Assembly (NCBI GenBank): GCA_002345565.1
Contig: DDVS01000005.1
Span: 178,299-242,298 of the forward strand
Direction of reading: 5' to 3'
DNA: 64,000 nucleotides
DNA from: Flavobacteriales bacterium UBA2306
Lineage (GTDB): Bacteria; Bacteroidota; Bacteroidia; Flavobacteriales; Weeksellaceae
Under the pieces are notes generated by a model. That model saw only the letters and a program-made list of their open reading frames with translations, was not told the origin of the DNA and ran no database searches. Shown here piece after piece: positions 59,801-64,000 of the stretch. The first letter of the stretch is position 1. Every line of letters begins with the position of its first letter. The translations under genes were made by a program, and so were the position numbers.

Positions 59801-60705
59801 GGAAATTAATCAAGGAAAGATTACTTCAAAATGACAATGATGTAAAGAAAGCTTTTGCTACTATTAAGAAAGATCCAATCTTTTTAGATGAAAGTAAAGA
59901 GGTAGCTTTAGAAAAAGCTTCCTGCTATAAAGATGTAACGGTTAAGAAATATGATTTACTATCACTTTCTTCAAAGCAGGTAGACGACATTGTAGATGAA
60001 AAAGTTAAAGAGTTAGTAAAAGAGCGATTAAAACAATTTGGAAATAAAGAAAAAGAGGCTTTTAAAGATGTTTTATGGTTTAATGAGAAAAAACAAATTC
60101 CTATTAAGACTCTTCGATTATTTGCTCGTCCGGATGCTAATTCGTTACAGCCAATTAAAAAAGACGAAAATGGAAAAGATATAGGTTTCGTTGTACAGGG
60201 AAATAATCATCATATTGCAATTTATAGAAACAAAGAAGGCAAACAAATTCAACATTCTTGTACATTTTGGAACGCTGTGGAAAGAAAGAAAAATAAATTA
60301 CCAGTTATTATTAAAGATACTACAGATTTATGGAATAACATTTCTGAACAAAGGCTTGCTCAATCATTTTTAAGTTTGTTACCTGAAGATGGTTTAACCT
60401 TAGAATTCAGTATGCAACAAAATGAAATGTTTATTTTAGGTTTAGCTCAAGAAGAATTTAATGATGCTATTAGAAATGGCGATAAATCAACACTAAGTAA
60501 GCATTTGTATTTAGTTTGGAGTATTGCTGATGGAGATTATTGGTTTAGACATCATTTGGAAACTAAAAATACAGAATTAAAGAAAACAGAAGGAGCAAAA
60601 GATAGTAAGAGATATTTTAGATTAAGTTTAAAAGGATTAATGGATATATCTCCAGTCAAAGTAAAATTAAATCATTTAGGAGAAATAACAAAAATTAGAG
60701 AATGA
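56899..60705 (+). CDS. cas9: Cas9 endonuclease, type II-C
   Basis: A 1268-residue RNA-guided double-strand nuclease. RuvC-I has D9 in ILGLDLGVSSIGWAL; an arginine-rich bridge helix follows (RTKSRTQRKGYDRKQLKKS, about 70-88); the alpha-helical recognition lobe is shorter than in Cas9s of about 1400 residues; RuvC-II has E554 in IRLELAREL; the HNH domain has the catalytic H644 in FDIDHIVPKALL and a Cys pair C622-C625 (CIYCG) with C666 (HRHCNSNK), a likely zinc site; RuvC-III has H830 and D833 in HHAVDALVIA. Both nuclease centres are complete, so it should be active. The C-terminal 400 residues are the PAM-interacting part. It overlaps cas1 by 4 bases; no csn2 or cas4 is present, which fits type II-C. 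Confidence 0.97.
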   Translation: MSKKILGLDLGVSSIGWALIEVEEHTYKPIRIIGMGSRIISLSTEDRTQFEKGQSITKNQDRTKSRTQRKGYDRKQLKKSDDFKYSLKKELEKLNIYPDKELFNLPMLDLWKLRSDATSEPIDAKQLGRILYMLNQKRGYKSARSEANADKKDTDYVAEVKGRYAQLKDANQTIGQHFYKELSTAFSNNSYYRVKEQVYPREAYIEEFETIINTQKEHHSFLTDEVIDRLKNEIIYYQRKLKSQKGLVSVCEFEGFDKVIKNKTTDKDKIVFVGPKVAPKTSPIFQLCKIWETVNNISLKVKNPEGSKYKWGDKFPTIEEKKQISDYLSVNAQLSFAELIKILNLKKDDVYANKQILKGLQGNITYQEIHKIIGESELLRFDTSVIESNEQALLVDKKTGEILEERQRLIIAPSFESEPLYQLWHTIYSIKDLDECRNALMKRFSFNEVIADKLSRIDFNKQAFGNKSTKAIRKILPYLMDGFDYSQSCSLAGYNHSNSLTKQENLEREVKPKLELLPKNSLRQPIVEKIINQMINVVNAIIDAHGKPYEIRLELARELKQSKDERDAADKSNINNKKQNDLIAVRLEAMGLPATKKYIQKYKFIFPTKDKKWKEADVVNQCIYCGETFNLTEALRGDNFDIDHIVPKALLFDDSQTNKVLVHRHCNSNKLYKTAYDYIAQKGELKLNEYLQRVDDWFARGVLSYGKMQRLKVSFIEYQERKKLKKETEADKKLWESFIDRQLRESQYIARKSKQILEGICHKVTVTEGTVTARLRKIWGWDDVLMNLQMPKYRELGQTEMKEWTSEHGKRKHKKEEITNWTKRDDHRHHAVDALVIACTQQGYIQRINTLNASDVRNEMLKEVEDAKTQYSEKLTLLDKYLITQKPFTTSEVEKEADKILISFKAGKKVATTSKFKAKGINKDKGVIVPRGALHEDSVYGKIKIEDFDKPIKYLFENPEKIVHQKIRKLIKERLLQNDNDVKKAFATIKKDPIFLDESKEVALEKASCYKDVTVKKYDLLSLSSKQVDDIVDEKVKELVKERLKQFGNKEKEAFKDVLWFNEKKQIPIKTLRLFARPDANSLQPIKKDENGKDIGFVVQGNNHHIAIYRNKEGKQIQHSCTFWNAVERKKNKLPVIIKDTTDLWNNISEQRLAQSFLSLLPEDGLTLEFSMQQNEMFILGLAQEEFNDAIRNGDKSTLSKHLYLVWSIADGDYWFRHHLETKNTELKKTEGAKDSKRYFRLSLKGLMDISPVKVKLNHLGEITKIRE

Positions 60706-61595
60706 TTACACGCTCTATCTACATCGGCAATCCCGCCTATCTTAAGCTTAAAGATGAACAAATGTACATCTTAGATGCTTCTACCAAAGAAGTAAAAGGA
60801 AAAGTTCCTGTCGAAGATTTGGGATTGCTGATGCTGGATCATTTTCAGATTACGCTTTCGCATCAGTTGATTCAAAAGATGATGGGCAATAATGTGGTGG
60901 TGGTAAGCTGTGATGCGCATCATCTGCCCCACGGGATTATGTTGCCTTTGTATGGGCATACCGAACATTCCAATCGGGTAAAAGACCAGCTGGAAGCCAG
61001 CGAACCGTTGAAAAAACAACTTTGGAAACTGACGGTAGAGTGCAAGATTGAAAATCAAAAAGAGGTTTTGCTGAGGTTGGGCAATTATTACGAACCGATG
61101 TTGGAGTATCAAAACAATGTCAAGAGTGGCGACATCACCAATATGGAAGGGATTGCAGCACAGCATTACTGGAAATATCTCATCAGTCTTGATTTTCTGA
61201 GACAGCGTTTTGGAGACTCGCCCAATCAGTTTTTTAATTTTGGCTATGCCGTTTTACGGAGTATTGTAGCGAGAGCGATTGTAGAAACCGGACTATTGCC
61301 TGTGTTGGGGATTTTCCATAAAAATAAATACAATCCGTACTGTCTTGCCGATGATTTGATGGAACCGTACCGACCGTTTGTGGATCTTCTGGTGATGCAG
61401 TGGCTGGAAATGCACCCGAATACCGAAGAACTGACTAAAGATTTTAAAGCACACATTCTGCAGATCGCGACCAAGGATGTAAGAATCGATGGGAAAACCC
61501 GCCCCTTGCTAGTTGCGGTAAAAACAACCGCGTCATCGCTGTACAAATGCTATACAGGAGAAAAAAGACTCATCTCTTATCCCAAATTGATATGA
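60702..61595 (+). CDS. cas1: CRISPR integrase Cas1 (type II)
   Basis: A 297-residue Cas1 of the type II form. The N-terminal beta domain (SIYIGNPAYLKLKDEQMYIL) is followed by the helical catalytic domain with the metal-binding set: Glu in MEGIAAQHYWKYL, His in LGIFHKNKYNPYCL and Asp in LADDLMEPYRPFVD. With Cas2 it cuts and inserts new spacers at the leader end of the array. Its ATG overlaps the cas9 stop (ATGA), so the two are translationally coupled. The GC content rises at its start compared with cas9, a mild sign of a composite origin. Confidence 0.97.
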   Translation: MITRSIYIGNPAYLKLKDEQMYILDASTKEVKGKVPVEDLGLLMLDHFQITLSHQLIQKMMGNNVVVVSCDAHHLPHGIMLPLYGHTEHSNRVKDQLEASEPLKKQLWKLTVECKIENQKEVLLRLGNYYEPMLEYQNNVKSGDITNMEGIAAQHYWKYLISLDFLRQRFGDSPNQFFNFGYAVLRSIVARAIVETGLLPVLGIFHKNKYNPYCLADDLMEPYRPFVDLLVMQWLEMHPNTEELTKDFKAHILQIATKDVRIDGKTRPLLVAVKTTASSLYKCYTGEKRLISYPKLI

Positions 61596-61646
61596 GTCGG
61601 TGAAAGACATTTTACTTTTTACATTGTACCTATTACAATCAAAAAT

Positions 61647-61985
61647 ATGGATGCCGAAAGGTTTAACGCTTATCGAATTATGTGGGTTTTAGTACTGTAT
61701 GATCTTCCTACCGAGACCAAAACTAATATGCGGGATGCGAATAAATTCCGCAAAGGCTTGATTGATGATGGGTTTACGCTTTTTCAGTTCTCGATGTATG
61801 TGCGTCACTGCCCAAGTAGGGAGAATGCTGAGGTGCACATTAAAAGAGTGAAATTTATGCTTCCCAAAGCTGGTAAAGTGGCTATAATGTGCATCACCGA
61901 CAAACAGTTTGGTGATATTGAAATCTTTTTTGCCCGAAATAAAGAAGAACCGCCACCTACTTTCCAGCAGCTTGAGCTTTTTTAG
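61647..61985 (+). CDS. cas2: Cas2 (CRISPR adaptation)
   Basis: A 112-residue Cas2 with the ferredoxin-like fold: MWVLVLYDLPTETKTNMRDA (Asp in the VLYDLP strand), FRKGLIDDGFTLFQFSMYVR, KVAIMCITDKQFGDIEIFFA. An internal Met at residue 12 (61680) is a possible alternative start and fits the family more closely. It bridges two Cas1 dimers during spacer capture. It lies 51 nt after cas1 and 146 nt before the array, with a hairpin between. Confidence 0.96.
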   Translation: MDAERFNAYRIMWVLVLYDLPTETKTNMRDANKFRKGLIDDGFTLFQFSMYVRHCPSRENAEVHIKRVKFMLPKAGKVAIMCITDKQFGDIEIFFARNKEEPPPTFQQLELF

Positions 61986-62097
61986 TAATCTGTCACTGCA
62001 AGAAACCAAGCAGTCTCGTCTTTAAAAAATGAAAACCTGAGTTGTATTAAAATATATGTATTCCCAACAGATATTTTTCTAATTCTAAATCAACAAC

Positions 62098-62121
62098 AAA
62101 CCCTCTGAAAAACAGAGGGTT
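62098..62121 (-). terminator. Hairpin at the cas2-proximal end of the CRISPR array
   Basis: AACCCTCTG (62099-62107) with CAGAGGGTT (62113-62121), loop AAAAA; on the minus strand it is followed by TTTGTTGTTG. It stands 10 bp beyond the last repeat in the direction of crRNA transcription and faces the 3' end of cas2, so it may end both transcripts. Confidence 0.6.
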
Positions 62122-62131
62122 AAATTTTGAG

Positions 62132-64000
62132 GTTGTTGTGTATCTCAAAGATACTGAAAAATGAAAGCAATTCACAACAGCCATAACTCTATCCTTTTAC
62201 CTTACATTGTTGTTGTGTATCTCAAAGATACTGAAAAATGAAAGCAATTCACAACAAATCCAAAACCTGATTCTCTTCTTATGGTGTTGTTGTGTATCTC
62301 AAAGATACTGAAAAATGAAAGCAATTCACAACTTTAAGAGTTGCGTAATAACCACTGAAATTGTTGTTGTGTATCTCAAAGATACTGAAAAATGAAAGCA
62401 ATTCACAACTATCTTAAATTATTCAACAAAATAAGACACGTTGTTGTGTATCTCAAAGATACTGAAAAATGAAAGCAATTCACAACGCCGTCCTATGTGG
62501 TCCACAAACCTGAGTGGTTGTTGTGTATCTCAAAGATACTGAAAAATGAAAGCAATTCACAACAGTTGGGAGCTAATGGAGCTGCAAGTGAACGTTGTTG
62601 TGTATCTCAAAGATACTGAAAAATGAAAGCAATTCACAACAAGAAACAGTTGTAAATCAAACCTTTGTTAGTTGTTGTGTATCTCAAAGATACTGAAAAA
62701 TGAAAGCAATTCACAACTGTCTGGAAAAGGCAAACTTTGGTTTTAACGTTGTTGTGTATCTCAAAGATACTGAAAAATGAAAGCAATTCACAACGATGAA
62801 GAATGGCTAAGCGCAAAAAGACAGGTTGTTGTGTATCTCAAAGATACTGAAAAATGAAAGCAATTCACAACACGCCTATTACTAGTGCTATTCCTGTTAT
62901 TGTTGTTGTGTATCTCAAAGATACTGAAAAATGAAAGCAATTCACAACTATATAAGTTCTCATTTCCGATTGATAAATGTTGTTGTGTATCTCAAAGATA
63001 CTGAAAAATGAAAGCAATTCACAACAAGAAAATAACACTTAATAAATTTATTACAGTTGTTGTGTATCTCAAAGATACTGAAAAATGAAAGCAATTCACA
63101 ACATGGAACCGCAAGAGCTTTATTGGATGGTGGTTGTTGTGTATCTCAAAGATACTGAAAAATGAAAGCAATTCACAACTGCGCCTTGAAAGCTGCAATT
63201 TCTGCTGGTGTTGTTGTGTATCTCAAAGATACTGAAAAATGAAAGCAATTCACAACGGAATCGTGAAGCAACCGGAGACATCTTGGGTTGTTGTGTATCT
63301 CAAAGATACTGAAAAATGAAAGCAATTCACAACACAATTTCCCTTTGGTTAAGTTTTTTGACGGTTGTTGTGTATCTCAAAGATACTGAAAAATGAAAGC
63401 AATTCACAACGGAGGATAGGTGAGTTTGTAGATAACGGAAGTTGTTGTGTATCTCAAAGATACTGAAAAATGAAAGCAATTCACAACAGCATTAATAGTA
63501 ATTACACCACTACCTATGTTGTTGTGTATCTCAAAGATACTGAAAAATGAAAGCAATTCACAACGGAACAAAAAAAGTCGTTCAAAAATTCGATGTTGTT
63601 GTGTATCTCAAAGATACTGAAAAATGAAAGCAATTCACAACTTATCCAGAATTGCTGTGTCTATTTTGCAAGTTGTTGTGTATCTCAAAGATACTGAAAA
63701 ATGAAAGCAATTCACAACTAAGAGTGAAACCATATCCGATAAAATAAAGTTGTTGTGTATCTCAAAGATACTGAAAAATGAAAGCAATTCACAACACAAT
63801 AAATACCTACTTCAACAATTTCGCAGTTGTTGTGTATCTCAAAGATACTGAAAAATGAAAGCAATTCACAACATCATCCAAGCCACTTTTGATTGCGCTT
63901 CGGTTGTTGTGTATCTCAAAGATACTGAAAAATGAAAGCAATTCACAACTACATTAGTTCAGCCATATCAAGCAATTCCGTTGTTGTGTATCTCAAAGAT
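62132..64000 (-). CRISPR. Type II-C CRISPR array: 24 complete repeats and a partial 25th, 24 spacers
   Basis: Repeats of 47 nt begin at 62132 and recur every 77 nt exactly, to a 21-nt piece at 63980-64000; the array continues beyond the window. All full repeats look identical and all 24 spacers are 30 nt. In crRNA sense (minus strand) the repeat starts GTTGTGAATTGCTTTCATTT and ends AGATACACAACAAC. The direction is set by the tracrRNA, whose anti-repeat-tail-terminator order is on the minus strand. Each repeat contains TATCTTTG, an exact Bacteroidota -7 box, 14 nt before the next spacer in crRNA sense. No degenerate end repeat is seen at the cas2 side. Spacer targets cannot be told without a search. 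Confidence 0.98.

Noticed and set aside
62634..62816. A 60-codon minus-strand ORF inside the CRISPR array
   Set aside because: It is made of repeat and spacer sequence; the open frame results from the repeat lacking stops in that frame.
62132..64000. Transcription of crRNAs from the plus strand (same direction as the cas genes)
   Set aside because: The anti-repeat at 56780-56807 is followed by a nexus-like hairpin and a T-run terminator only on the minus strand, and the repeat in minus sense matches the usual GTTGTGA-TTGCTTTC start of type II-C repeats in this phylum.
1..64000. tRNA, rRNA and common riboswitches
   Set aside because: Gaps between genes were scanned by eye for cloverleaf-like and conserved rRNA sequence and for SAM, TPP or cobalamin riboswitch cores near ahcY and the MetE-core gene; none was recognised.

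Overview
The window looks like a chromosomal piece of a low-GC member of the Bacteroidota, class Flavobacteriia, most like Chryseobacterium and its relatives (Weeksellaceae). The pointers are: promoters of the Bacteroidota type (TAnnTTTG -7 boxes), type IX secretion and gliding genes (porU, porV, gldJ), many AT-rich intergenic spaces with short palindromic repeats, and a type II-C CRISPR-Cas locus with 47-nt repeats and 30-nt spacers. This placement is by family recognition only; no search was run. No rRNA, tRNA, prophage or insertion sequence was seen.

Layout. 1-3142: the end of a surface-polysaccharide cluster (glycosyltransferase, cytidylyltransferase, rfbC, polyprenyl glycosylphosphotransferase). 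3223-9475: housekeeping genes (rimO, an RlpA-like protein, pepD, a FUSC protein, ahcY) with a relic signal-peptide ORF between two of them. 9579-15631: an RND efflux operon read adaptor, pump, outer-membrane channel. 15859-19226: a small membrane protein, an Sfp-type phosphopantetheinyl transferase and a large FUSC/YccS-like membrane protein. 19298-26188: porU-porV facing away from gldJ. 26271-33036: murF, a Nudix hydrolase, an SRPBCC protein, anmK, lptC, an outer-membrane protein and holB. 33165-37989: a TetR-controlled EmrAB-TolC-type efflux operon. 38054-46468: Lrp regulator with a divergent MetE-core methyltransferase, acetyltransferase, ligA, glycerophosphodiesterase, SDR and M28 peptidase, separated by several kinds of dispersed palindromic repeat. 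46568-51413: a second EmrAB-type efflux operon with a divergent AraC regulator. 51500-56665: tex, two small membrane proteins, a broken MG2/TonB-plug-type gene, a small HTH protein and a GC-rich DUF6266-type gene.

56721 to the window end is the CRISPR-Cas locus: tracrRNA on the minus strand, then cas9-cas1-cas2 on the plus strand, then an array of 24 complete repeats plus a truncated 25th, with 24 spacers of exactly 30 nt, running off the window edge. The tracrRNA tail fixes the direction: tracrRNA and crRNAs are read from the minus strand, towards the cas genes.

Two observations here seem most worth following. First, every CRISPR repeat, and also the tracrRNA anti-repeat, contains an exact Bacteroidota -7 promoter box (TATCTTTG) in the correct orientation, so each spacer may have its own promoter, as known for Neisseria type II-C arrays but with an unrelated promoter type. 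Second, an 83-bp stretch 1.4 kb upstream (55338-55420) aligns without gaps to the tracrRNA/cas9 upstream region (about 65 of 83 positions by hand) but has a damaged anti-repeat, nexus and promoter box: a decayed or repurposed second tracrRNA.
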